20,114 bases of DNA from CAZGOM01 sp964527265 (GTDB lineage: Bacteria > Planctomycetota > Phycisphaerae > Phycisphaerales > Phycisphaeraceae), in NCBI GenBank assembly GCA_964527265.1, contig CAZGOM010000103.1, positions 1 to 20,114 of the forward strand. The letters are read 5' to 3'. The notes under the pieces were generated by a model. The model was not told where the DNA came from. It was given only the letters and a program-made list of their open reading frames with translations, and ran no database searches. Below are positions 6,578 to 13,719 of this stretch, piece by piece; position 1 is the stretch's first letter; every line of letters starts with the position of its first letter. The translations under genes were made by a program, and so were the position numbers.

Positions 6578-7753
6578 TCAGTTGGGGTCGACGATTTTGC
6601 CGGGGCCTTCGTTTTCGGTGTCGTGAGCCTGGCCGACGTCGAAGTCGGGCGGAGGCGGGTTGAGCAGGTTGCGTTTAAAGAGGACGAAGTGTTTGAAGAG
6701 GGCCTTGGGCTGAAAATCGACGGTGAGGAAGCCGGCGAGGGGCATTTCCATATTGGGATGGTCGATGAAGTCGGACCAGCTGACGGTTTCGATATAGGGC
6801 TTGCTGATGGCGATCTGGCAGGCGGCTTCAAACCAGTGGCGCTGGACTTTCTGGGACCAAACGCCGCGCCAGAAGCCAGCGTTGGGATCGACGGGCTGGG
6901 TGAATTCCGGGACGGCGATCATTTCGGAGGTGACGGGTTCGCTGGGGACGCCCAAAGTGAGGTGAATGGGCTTGCCCAGGCCGGAGAACTGGTCGATGAA
7001 GTTGGTGAACTGCATCAGATCGCGGGAGTACTGGCCGGGCACGGCTTGCCCCATGAGGTACTTGATGGCCAGGCCATCGAAGCTGATCTGGCGCTGGACG
7101 ATCTGGTCGGCGTAGATCTGCGGGGTGATGGACTTGAGGTTGGAGGAGAAATATTCACCAAAGGGCTGGCGTATTTCGATGTGGACCTGGGCGCCGGGCT
7201 GAATTTTCTTGACGAGCATGGTGGCCATGCGGGTCAAATCCATCAATTGGTCGAGATTGAAAGAAAATTGACTGTTGACATGGAGGCCGGAGACCACGTT
7301 CCAGGTGGAAATGGAGCCTTTGTAGCGGGTGACGACGCGTTCGACGTGTTCGTAAACAAGCTCGCGGACAGTGTCGTAATCGTGTTCCCAGATGAAGAGC
7401 CACTCGGGGACCTGCATGGCGTCAAAGCTGATGAGCGGGCCGCCGATGATGGCCATTTTGTTGGCGTCAGCCCATTGGACCCAGGTGTCGAAGAGGTCAA
7501 AGCGGTAATCGCCTTCCTCAACGACGAGGCGTTTCCAGGGGAGGGGGAGGATGGCGTAATCGAAATTGGCTGCGATAGCTTTTTTATAGCGGTCGCTGGG
7601 CTCGTCGATGGCGATGGTGGTGCCGAGGATGCGTTTGGGCAATCCGGGACTGATTTTGCGGCGGTTGAGCATGAGCTCAGAGTGGGAAAGGGCGAGCTCT
7701 TCGCTGCCGTCGACGGCGACTTCCAGGCTGTCGCGGGCGAGTTTTTCGGCGCG
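6578..7753 (-). CDS. GH10-fold (xylanase-like) protein with both catalytic glutamates apparently lost; 5' end in scaffold gap
   Basis: The frame is open into the N run, so the start is missing. Counting from the internal Met at 7672 (364 residues), 27 further codons before it (RAEKLARDSLEVAVDGS...) are clearly coding. The C-terminal ~340 residues follow a glycoside hydrolase family 10 barrel: PWKRLVVEEGDYRFDLFDTWVQWADANKM (46-73) matches the 'WE-LEP--G-FDF---D-IV-WA--NGM' strand region, and SWSDFIDHP ... FLTVDFQPKALF matches the C-terminal 'SW- ... LL-D---QPKPAF'. The acid/base motif WDVVNE is here W124-N-V-V-S128-G129, and the nucleophile motif 'TELD' is T239-L-G-V. The 'HTLVWH' strand reads GGPLISF. 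An active endo-xylanase is therefore unlikely; a carbohydrate-binding or otherwise repurposed barrel is possible. Any N-terminal signal or binding domain would lie in the gap. Confidence 0.75.
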   Translation of the reverse strand, partial: RAEKLARDSLEVAVDGSEELALSHSELMLNRRKISPGLPKRILGTTIAIDEPSDRYKKAIAANFDYAILPLPWKRLVVEEGDYRFDLFDTWVQWADANKMAIIGGPLISFDAMQVPEWLFIWEHDYDTVRELVYEHVERVVTRYKGSISTWNVVSGLHVNSQFSFNLDQLMDLTRMATMLVKKIQPGAQVHIEIRQPFGEYFSSNLKSITPQIYADQIVQRQISFDGLAIKYLMGQAVPGQYSRDLMQFTNFIDQFSGLGKPIHLTLGVPSEPVTSEMIAVPEFTQPVDPNAGFWRGVWSQKVQRHWFEAACQIAISKPYIETVSWSDFIDHPNMEMPLAGFLTVDFQPKALFKHFVLFKRNLLNPPPPDFDVGQAHDTENEGPGKIVDPN

Positions 7754-7853
7754 NNNNNNNNNNNNNNNNNNNNNNNNNNNNNNNNNNNNNNNNNNNNNNN
7801 NNNNNNNNNNNNNNNNNNNNNNNNNNNNNNNNNNNNNNNNNNNNNNNNNNNNN
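7754..7853. other. Assembly gap (100 N)
   Basis: Exactly 100 N, the conventional placeholder for a scaffold join of unknown length. It hides the 5' end of the GH10-like gene (minus strand) and the promoter of the HEAT-repeat gene (plus strand), which are divergent. Frames that run through it are not real. Confidence 0.97.
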
Positions 7854-7880
7854 CATTATGTCCCAAGAGGGAGTCAGTCC

Positions 7881-10088
7881 ATGGTTGTAAAGCGACGCTG
7901 GCTTGCAGGAGTTTCCGCCTCGGTGATTCTTGCCGCTTCGCTTACGGCGTACGGCCAGGCCAAGCAGGACCCCAAGTCACTGTGGCAAGACTTCAACCAC
8001 TATGTGCGCGTGGCGCGGCCTGACATGGCTGTGGCGACGGGCAATTCCCTCCTTGCGCTCTACCCAGAGGGCAAAGACGGCAACCTTGCATTGCTGGAGG
8101 TTGTGGAGAGTGGCGGGGACTATGCCGATTTTGAGGCGACGCTGGAACGCGCAGGGCGCGTGCCTGCGCTTAAGCCCATTGCCGACAAGGTGATGAGCCG
8201 GCTGCAGGCGGCGCGTGTTGAGCGCAGCAAAGAACCTGCGCGCATTGTTGCGGATATCAAGCGTCTGGGCGAGGGCGAACGCGCCTACGTCAATGCGCTG
8301 GCCCGCCTCCGCGCTGCCGGCCCGTATGCGGCGCCGGAATTCCTGAAGGCTTTGGCCGACAAGGAAAATGCGCGTCTTCACCCGTACATCATGCAGGCGA
8401 TGGTGGCCATTGGCCGCCCGATGATCTACCCGCTTTCGGAGTCGATCAACCTGCTGGAACCGGTCACGCAGGCGCAGGTGGCGCAGGTGCTGGCCGATAT
8501 CGGCTATCCGCTTTCGCTGCCTTACATCAAGCGGGCGATTGAAAACCCTGCGACGGAACCGGCCGCGCGGCAGATTCTGCAAGCCGCGTTTGACCGCATT
8601 TCGGCGCCGATCAACAACGTGCCCGGCAATGCGACGGCGTCGGAACTGTTTTTGACGCTGGCGGAGAACTATTACCGCGCCAGCACCAACGGCGGCAACC
8701 TGCCGGGCGTTGAATCGAGCCTGGGGACTGACACGGGCATCATCTGGGAATACGACCGGGTGGGCGGGCTTGTGCCGATTCCTGTGCCGAAGGCGATTTA
8801 CGGCGATGTGCTGGCGATGCGGGCTTCACGCTCGGCGCTGGAACTCAACCGGCAGCTGGATCGGGCGCTTTCGCTGTGGCTGATGGCGAACCTTCGCCGC
8901 GAAAACCGGTTGAACGGCGGGACGGATCTTTCTTATTCGTCCAAGTGGCAGGCCCCGATGTTCTACGTCGAAATGGCTGGCCCTTCGCGCATCCATGACA
9001 TCCTTGAAGGCGCGCTGAACGACAACGATCCGGTGCTGGCACTGGACGCGATCGAAGCGCTTTCCAAGACTGCGGGCACCGCGGCGCTGGTGAACAAAGA
9101 GGGCGGTGTGCAGCCCCTCCTGCGTTGCCTGAGCTATCCGGACCGCCGTGTGCGCTTCACGGCTGCGTTTGCCCTGTGCAACGCGCATCCGACGGCGCTT
9201 TTCCCCGGCGCCAACCGCATTGTTCCCGTGCTGACGGAAGCTGTGCGGCAGGGCGATGTGAAGTATGCACTGGTGATCGGCAAAGACACGGAAGACGCAA
9301 ACAAGCTGGCTGCCGTGGCGACGGACATGGGTTACCAGGTGGTGTCGGGTGATTCGCTTGACTCCGTGGCGACCCAACTTGCAACCGCGCCGGGCGTCGA
9401 CATCCTGCTGGTCCATAAGGACGTGGCGGGTTTGATGGGCGCCAAGCAGCGGATGAATGCGGACTACAAGCTTGCGGGCGTGCCGGTGATAGCGCTGGTG
9501 GAAGAAAGCCAGAAGGCTGAAGCTTCCCGTGCGACCAAGAACCTGGGCAACATTGTGGTGCTGGGTGAAGGCGCCAAGGGCGATGAAATCAAAGCCGCGG
9601 CTGAAACGGCGCAGAAGGCGCAGGCCGGGAAACAGATCTCCGGTGAAGAAGCAGAAGCGTTTGCAACCCGCGCGCTTAACCTGCTGTATGAAATCGGCTC
9701 TGATCGGGCGAGCATCTTCAAGGTGGCCGATGCACGCAACGTGCTGGTGGACGCTTTGAACGATCCGCGTGAAAAGGTGGCGATCAAGGCAGGCGAAGTG
9801 CTGGCCCTGCTGGATGATCCTGAAGTTCAACGCGCTCTGGGCAACGCCGGGCTTGACCCTGCGCGGCCGACCGAGCAGCGTCTTGCACTGCTGGGCTCTC
9901 TGGCGACCAACGCACGCGCTTACGGCAACCGCTTGAGCGAACTGCAGGTGGACAAGCTCATGCAACTGGTGAAGACCAGCACGGGCGACCTGGCCATCGC
10001 GGCGGCACGCGTCCACGGCTCACTGACTCTGCCCACGTCTGACGTGGTGGAGATGATTGCGGCACCTGCGGCGAAGCCTGCGCAGTAA
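7881..10088 (+). CDS. Secreted HEAT-repeat protein with an embedded degenerate receiver-like domain
   Basis: The protein has 735 residues from the ATG at 7881, chosen because AAGAGGGAG lies about 7 bases upstream and a signal peptide follows at once (MVVKRRWLAG, hydrophobic to about 24, cut near YGQA). The mature protein is helical, with HEAT-like repeats around 130-235 and 365-460 (DPVLALDAIEAL; PDRRVRFTAAFAL), and again at about 605-720 (DPREKVAIKAGEVLALLDDPEV). Between them, residues 460-575 have an alternating beta/alpha pattern like a CheY receiver: KYALVIGKD, then MGYQVVSGDSLDSVATQL, VDILLV (506-511), GVPVIALVEE, NIVVLGEGAKGDEI. The phosphoacceptor position after DILLV is H512, and the KP loop is absent, so it cannot be phosphorylated in the usual way. 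The probable role is a periplasmic scaffold or sensor. Codon use (C and G equally frequent at third positions) differs from the neighbours. Confidence 0.8.
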   Translation: MVVKRRWLAGVSASVILAASLTAYGQAKQDPKSLWQDFNHYVRVARPDMAVATGNSLLALYPEGKDGNLALLEVVESGGDYADFEATLERAGRVPALKPIADKVMSRLQAARVERSKEPARIVADIKRLGEGERAYVNALARLRAAGPYAAPEFLKALADKENARLHPYIMQAMVAIGRPMIYPLSESINLLEPVTQAQVAQVLADIGYPLSLPYIKRAIENPATEPAARQILQAAFDRISAPINNVPGNATASELFLTLAENYYRASTNGGNLPGVESSLGTDTGIIWEYDRVGGLVPIPVPKAIYGDVLAMRASRSALELNRQLDRALSLWLMANLRRENRLNGGTDLSYSSKWQAPMFYVEMAGPSRIHDILEGALNDNDPVLALDAIEALSKTAGTAALVNKEGGVQPLLRCLSYPDRRVRFTAAFALCNAHPTALFPGANRIVPVLTEAVRQGDVKYALVIGKDTEDANKLAAVATDMGYQVVSGDSLDSVATQLATAPGVDILLVHKDVAGLMGAKQRMNADYKLAGVPVIALVEESQKAEASRATKNLGNIVVLGEGAKGDEIKAAAETAQKAQAGKQISGEEAEAFATRALNLLYEIGSDRASIFKVADARNVLVDALNDPREKVAIKAGEVLALLDDPEVQRALGNAGLDPARPTEQRLALLGSLATNARAYGNRLSELQVDKLMQLVKTSTGDLAIAAARVHGSLTLPTSDVVEMIAAPAAKPAQ

Positions 10089-10110
10089 GGTTTTCAGAAT
10101 TGCGATTCAT

Positions 10111-10141
10111 GCAACCGCGCCTCTTTATGGGGCGCGGTTGT
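10111..10141 (+). terminator. Hairpin terminator after the HEAT-repeat gene
   Basis: CAACCGCGCC (10112-10121) pairs perfectly with GGCGCGGTTG (10131-10140) around the short loop TCTTTATGG, 23 bases after the stop codon. The run of T after the stem is short (TCGTTT), so it may terminate inefficiently or act as an mRNA 3' stabiliser. Confidence 0.65.
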
Positions 10142-10185
10142 CGTTTGGGAAATAGGAGTGGAGCAGGAGGCGCGGGGAGATTCGA

Positions 10186-10230
10186 TTTTTGACCAAGATT
10201 CACAAGATTTAAAAACGATTTACGAAGATG
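10186..10230. repeat. Degenerate intergenic repeat (copy B)
   Basis: This is the partner of the segment at 6360-6402. It begins TTTTTGACCAAGATTCACAA, then ATTTAAAAACGATTTACGAA. It lies in the 266-base stretch between the HEAT gene and the DUF1015 gene, where I see no gene. Confidence 0.4.
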
Positions 10231-10354
10231 AGAAGTTGGGGATTTGGGGTCATCGCATGGTGATACCCCAGGGTTGAATTGGAATATGTGGGGGTGGTGA
10301 GGTATCTTGTTGGGCCGAGTTTTTGAGCCGGAAACCTAATTGGGAGATTGCCCT

Positions 10355-11701
10355 ATGCCGCGTATTGAGCCGATTGAAGCTGTTAGGTTTGCGGGGCCGG
10401 CGACGGGTGATTTATCGGCTTTGATTGCGCCGCCGTACGACGTGCTGGATGAGAAGGGGAAGGCGGCGCTGTTGGCGCGGGATGGGCACAACATTGTGGC
10501 GGTGGACTTACCGCACTTGCCGGCGAAGACAGTGGGGCCGGATGCGACGTATGAGGCGGCAGGCGCGCTTTATCGCAAATGGCTGGGGGAAGGCGTGCTG
10601 AAGCGGTCGGAGAAGCCTGCAGTGTTTGTGTATCAGCAGACTTACACGGCCAATGGTCGGACATTCAAGCGGCGGGGATTGATTGCGAATGTGGCGGTGA
10701 AGCCGTTTGGGAAGGCGGCGGATGGATTGGGTGGGATTCATCCGCATGAGCAGACTTTTTCGGGGCCCAAAGAGGACCGAATGAAGCTGATGAAAGCGAC
10801 GAAAGCGCAGCTTTCGCCGATTTTCGGAATGTATTCAGACCCCTCGGATCAGGTGGGTCCGGTTTTGCAGGGAGTGATAAGTTCTGGCAAACCAAGCGTT
10901 TATGCGACATCTGGTGGAGATGGGGTGCTGCATGAGCTCTGGGTGGTGGAAGACGCGGAAAAAATTACGGCTTTGAGCCGAGCGGTGCAGGGGCGGGAGA
11001 TTTTCATTGCCGATGGACATCACCGGTACACGACGGCGCTGAATTACAAAACCGGGCTGGAGCAGGTGCAAGGGGCGCTGGCGGCGGGGCATCCGGCGAA
11101 TAACTGCCTGTTTGTACTGATTTCGCTGCAGGACCCGGGGATGATCATCCTGCCGACGCATCGGGTGTTGGGAGGGATGGGCAAGTATTCGTTTGAGGCG
11201 TTTAGGAAGGCGAGTGCGCCGTATTTGAAGATTGTGCCGTTTGGGGGGAAGACGCTGGCGGAACTGGAGGCGGCGCTACCAAAGGCGGGCCCGCACGCGA
11301 TTGGGCTGTATGACCCGCGGAATGCCCCTGGAGGTGTGGGGCAGACGATGTGGATTGCAACGACGCTGGAGGCGGACCCGCTGAAGGCATCGCACGCGAA
11401 GATGTCTGAGGCGTGGCGGCAGTTGGATGTGGCGATTGTGCAGCACATTTACGTGGAGAAGGTTTGCCAGGGCCAGCTTTGCGAAGCGGGACAGACGGTG
11501 GCGTGGAAGTTTCCGCATACGGCAGAGGAGTTTGACCGGGACACGAAGGCGGAGGGGTATCAGCTTGGGTTGATGGTGCAGGCGACGCCTTTGGAGGCGG
11601 TGCGCCTGGTGAGCGAGGCGGGGGAACTGATGCCGCAGAAGAGCACGTTCTTTTATCCGAAGCTGGCGACGGGATTGGTGATTAATCCTTTGGGCGATTG
11701 A
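10355..11701 (+). CDS. DUF1015 family protein (SerK-related fold)
   Basis: The protein has 448 residues from the ATG at 10355, which has GGGAGA 7 bases upstream; an in-frame TTG at 10340 would add five residues but contains the ribosome binding site. The start (PRIEPIEAVRFAG ... LSALIAPPYDVLDEKGKAALLARDGHNIVAVDLP) and the motif FIADGHHRYTTAL (about 215-227) are hallmarks of DUF1015 (PF06245), whose 'DGHHRYETAL' segment is the best conserved. GGIHPHEQTFSGPKEDRMKLM is likewise conserved, as is the block DPGMIILPTHRVL. The length is typical. Known members related to SerK phosphorylate free serine with ADP, but most bacterial DUF1015 proteins have no proven activity. It is cytoplasmic, with no signal. 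It appears to be a single-gene transcript between a terminator and a convergent gene. Confidence 0.85.
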   Translation: MPRIEPIEAVRFAGPATGDLSALIAPPYDVLDEKGKAALLARDGHNIVAVDLPHLPAKTVGPDATYEAAGALYRKWLGEGVLKRSEKPAVFVYQQTYTANGRTFKRRGLIANVAVKPFGKAADGLGGIHPHEQTFSGPKEDRMKLMKATKAQLSPIFGMYSDPSDQVGPVLQGVISSGKPSVYATSGGDGVLHELWVVEDAEKITALSRAVQGREIFIADGHHRYTTALNYKTGLEQVQGALAAGHPANNCLFVLISLQDPGMIILPTHRVLGGMGKYSFEAFRKASAPYLKIVPFGGKTLAELEAALPKAGPHAIGLYDPRNAPGGVGQTMWIATTLEADPLKASHAKMSEAWRQLDVAIVQHIYVEKVCQGQLCEAGQTVAWKFPHTAEEFDRDTKAEGYQLGLMVQATPLEAVRLVSEAGELMPQKSTFFYPKLATGLVINPLGD

Positions 11702-11798
11702 AGAGGGACTGGGGTTGATTGTGGCGGACCGCAACAGTAAGTAAGCAGTAGAAAGTAGTGAGTGGATCGGATAGCAAAGAAAAGAGGTCTGGATCTGG

Positions 11799-12224
11799 TC
11801 AGAAAGAGTGGAGATTATCCAATGGAACTGTGTGGAGGAGCCATTGCGCGGGCGATTGGCGCGTGAGGGTGCAGAGAGCGCGGTGGGCGGCGGATTGCCA
11901 GTGGATGTCGAGGGTCATTTGCGAGTCGGTCCAGGTGTGTGGGGTGAAGGTGGCGGAGTCTGCGCGGAGGACAAAGCCGCGGTTGGCGGAGACGGGGCCC
12001 TGGTGGGTAAGATAAATTTTTCGGTGGTCTGGGAGGGGGGTGAGGGGGATGGAGGGGGTGGTGAGCCAGAGGCTGGTGTGGAGGGGGAGACGGAAAGCGG
12101 TGAGAACCGAATCGTTAAACCCTTGGATTTGAGGGGTTTGGAGAAGGAGGTCGTAATGGGAACCGGCGGGGGTGGTGTGCCAGAGGAGGGCTGCGGAGAG
12201 GGGATTGGAAGGGTTGGTGGGCAT
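11799..12224 (-). CDS. Small stand-alone LigD 3'-phosphoesterase-like protein
   Basis: This 141-residue protein has a layout matching the phosphoesterase domain at the N-terminus of LigD (PF13298, 'DNA polymerase ligase N-terminal domain'), which trims 3'-phosphate and ribonucleotide ends in non-homologous end joining. Seen here: ALLWHTTPAGSHYDLLLQ (H16; H23-Y-D25) where LigD has 'HDA--LHYDFRLE'; then LTAFRLP; PDHRKIYL (D66-H67-R68); and QGPVSANRGFV (75-85), where LigD has 'EG-IP-G-YG-G-V'. The ending (TLTRQSPAQWLL) fits 'W-LVR'. Several metal-site histidines appear kept, but the H-D pair of the first motif is changed (H16-T17). No ligase or polymerase domain is fused or adjacent. Activity is inferred only. 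It converges on the DUF1015 gene. Confidence 0.6.
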   Translation of the reverse strand: MPTNPSNPLSAALLWHTTPAGSHYDLLLQTPQIQGFNDSVLTAFRLPLHTSLWLTTPSIPLTPLPDHRKIYLTHQGPVSANRGFVLRADSATFTPHTWTDSQMTLDIHWQSAAHRALCTLTRQSPAQWLLHTVPLDNLHSF

Positions 12225-12245
12225 GGGAATTTGGCGTGAAGAAAA

Positions 12246-12274
12246 CTGGCGCTTGGCGTGAAGTGCTTTACAAT
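12246..12274 (+). promoter_or_regulatory. Possible sigma70-type promoter for the TPR lipoprotein gene
   Basis: CTGGCG (12246-12251) and TACAAT (12269-12274) are separated by 17 bases, about 32 bases upstream of the chosen ATG. The -10 is one mismatch from consensus; the -35 is weak. It overlaps the upstream region of the divergent phosphoesterase-like gene. Confidence 0.4.
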
Positions 12275-12305
12275 AGCGTGCAACATAAGGAAAAAGGACT
12301 TTCCA

Positions 12306-13001
12306 ATGAGTTTCACACGGATGAATTGCGTTATTTTGACAGGTTTGTTTGTGTCTGGCCTGGCGCTGACCGGTTGCATGGACCGGACGCTGTATGAGGG
12401 CCAGTTGGCGTATGAAGATAAGAAATACGACGTTGCCGAGCAGAAGGTGACGGCGGTGCTGGCTGAGGATGATACGGACGCGAAGGCGCTGTATTACCTG
12501 GGCAAGATCCGTTTGGCGCAGGGGCGCTCGGCGGAGGCAATTGTGCCGTTGCAGAAGGCGCTGTCGCTGGTGGAGGATGAGCCGGAATCCGAGGAAGTGC
12601 TGGATGCGCTAGCGGAGGCTTACCTTCAGCAGAAGCAATACGACACGCTGGCGAACCTGCTGCAGCATGCGGTGAACGAGAACGGGAAAATGGCCGACTA
12701 TCTGCGCCAGGCCAAGTACCTGGGCAAGATGGGGGATGCCGACGGCGCATTGTTGGGATACAAGAAGGCGATCCGTTTCGGCGGGCCTAAGGACGACACG
12801 GGATACCTGGCGCTGGCAGATTACTTTGAGAGCATCGGCAAGACAGACCAGGCGATCATTGCGGTACGCAAGGCGTTATACATCAGCCCGATGAACATGC
12901 GGACGCAGGAGCGGCTGCGCAAGTACGGCATTGTGCCGGGGCCTGCGGCGGCACTGCGGCCGAGCGATGATGAATTTGCGCTGGGCACGCTGAATAAATG
13001 A
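12306..13001 (+). CDS. TPR-repeat outer-membrane-type lipoprotein
   Basis: The protein has 231 residues from the ATG at 12306, chosen because it is preceded by AAGGAAAAAGGAC and opens a lipoprotein signal (MSFTRMNCVILTGLFVSGLA) with lipobox LTGC, lipidated Cys24. A GTG at 12258 in the same frame would place a polar stretch before the signal and overlap the probable promoter. Mature residues 28-220 are TPR-like: YEGQLAYEDKKYDVAEQKV, KALYYLGKIRLAQGRSAEAI, LDALAEAYLQQKQYDTL, DADGALLGYKKAIRF and SIGKTDQAIIAVRKALYISP are successive helix pairs with the usual G/A/Y/A/P spacing. Asp after the lipid Cys (CMDR has M then D) does not clearly mark inner-membrane retention. The role is probably scaffolding in envelope or pilus-type assembly; a Tad/PilF-like role is possible but unproven. 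It is followed by a strong terminator. Confidence 0.8.
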   Translation: MSFTRMNCVILTGLFVSGLALTGCMDRTLYEGQLAYEDKKYDVAEQKVTAVLAEDDTDAKALYYLGKIRLAQGRSAEAIVPLQKALSLVEDEPESEEVLDALAEAYLQQKQYDTLANLLQHAVNENGKMADYLRQAKYLGKMGDADGALLGYKKAIRFGGPKDDTGYLALADYFESIGKTDQAIIAVRKALYISPMNMRTQERLRKYGIVPGPAAALRPSDDEFALGTLNK

Positions 13002-13045
13002 GATACTGATCAGCAGCGGCGTGTTTTTGAGCGCCGTTCCTAACG

Positions 13046-13091
13046 AAAAAAGAGTCACCCGATGCGGTTTTGCATCGGGTGACTCTTTTTT
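13046..13091. terminator. Strong bidirectional rho-independent terminator
   Basis: This is a perfect 20-bp inverted repeat, AAAAAAGAGTCACCCGATGC, with its reverse complement ending in TTTTTT, around the 6-base loop GGTTTT. Each strand has an A-tract before and a T-tract after the GC-rich stem, so it can end transcripts from the TPR lipoprotein gene (plus) and from the small unknown gene (minus, ending at 13152). Confidence 0.92.
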
Positions 13092-13151
13092 GTTGGATGT
13101 TGCAGCCGAGGCGATGGGCTATTGAATGATTAGAGCGGGTTGGAATGGGGG

Positions 13152-13526
13152 TTATTTCAGTTTATTGAACGCCATGCTCATGTCGACGTTGTGGTGGAAG
13201 TAGCAATAGGTGGGTACACCGAGGCGGATGGCGGGGGAGGCGAATTCCTTTGAGATGTTGTGAAGATCGATGTTCTGGAGATGGCCGACGCGGGCTTTGG
13301 TTGCGATGAAGGATTTGAGGACCACGGCCTCGAATTGGAGTTCCCTGGTCATGAGGACATAGTCCTCAATGGTGTTGAAACCCAAGGGGATGGTGAGGCT
13401 GTCGTGGAGGGTGAAAGAAGAGGTGGGCTTGTCAGGATTGGGGACGGCGCGTTCACGAAGAAGAAAGGAGACATAGCAGTTGGGGTCTTCGAGTCTGCTG
13501 GCTTTGAGGACGTTTTCATGGGACAT
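13152..13526 (-). CDS. Small cytoplasmic protein of unknown function
   Basis: This 124-residue protein is not recognised. It has no signal peptide or membrane segment. The start ATG at 13526 is preceded by GAAAGAAAAAG, a plausible weak ribosome binding site. The sequence mixes polar and hydrophobic residues evenly (CYVSFLLRER, FTLHDSLTIPLGFNTIEDYV, FEAVVLKSFIATKARVGHL, IRLGVPTYCYFHHN), consistent with a small folded alpha/beta domain; a regular domain identity cannot be assigned. It converges on the lipoprotein gene across the shared terminator, and its 5' end faces the response-regulator gene, from which it is separated by about 190 bases. Codon use resembles other minus-strand genes (C-rich third positions), supporting a genuine gene. 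Confidence 0.65.
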   Translation of the reverse strand: MSHENVLKASRLEDPNCYVSFLLRERAVPNPDKPTSSFTLHDSLTIPLGFNTIEDYVLMTRELQFEAVVLKSFIATKARVGHLQNIDLHNISKEFASPAIRLGVPTYCYFHHNVDMSMAFNKLK

Positions 13527-13706
13527 TAAAACTTTTTCTTTCGGAAAAGGTGACCCATCATCTTACGGGGGCCTGCGCGAAAACCCTAGGGATTAGTTTG
13601 CGTAATGGGGTTTGGCTTGCGCACCATCAGGGGATTGCTGATGCGACTATGTGGAATATTCCTTGTGCGTGCCTCAGAAATAAAATTGGTTTGGCAGCGA
13701 GGGGCG

Positions 13707-13712
13707 TATACT
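13707..13712 (+). promoter_or_regulatory. Possible -10 element of a leaderless promoter for the response regulator
   Basis: TATACT lies 7 bases before the ATG at 13720, which would place transcription start at or next to the start codon. Upstream, TTGGTT (13686-13691) is 15 bases away and TTGGCA (13691-13696) is too close at 10, so the -35 is poor. No ribosome binding site is seen before the ATG, which agrees with a leaderless message. Confidence 0.35.
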
Positions 13713-13719
13713 CAGTAAC

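Noticed and set aside
6557..8023. Plus-strand frame crossing the N gap
   Set aside because: It includes the 100 N and lies antisense to the GH10-like gene, so it cannot be a real continuous frame.
10340..10354. TTG start that extends the DUF1015 protein by five residues
   Set aside because: The extension includes the GGGAGA ribosome binding site of the ATG at 10355, and the family normally begins near PRIEP.
12253..12274. TTGGCG as the -35 of the lipoprotein promoter
   Set aside because: Only 10 bases separate it from TACAAT, too short for sigma70. CTGGCG at 12246 has 17-base spacing.
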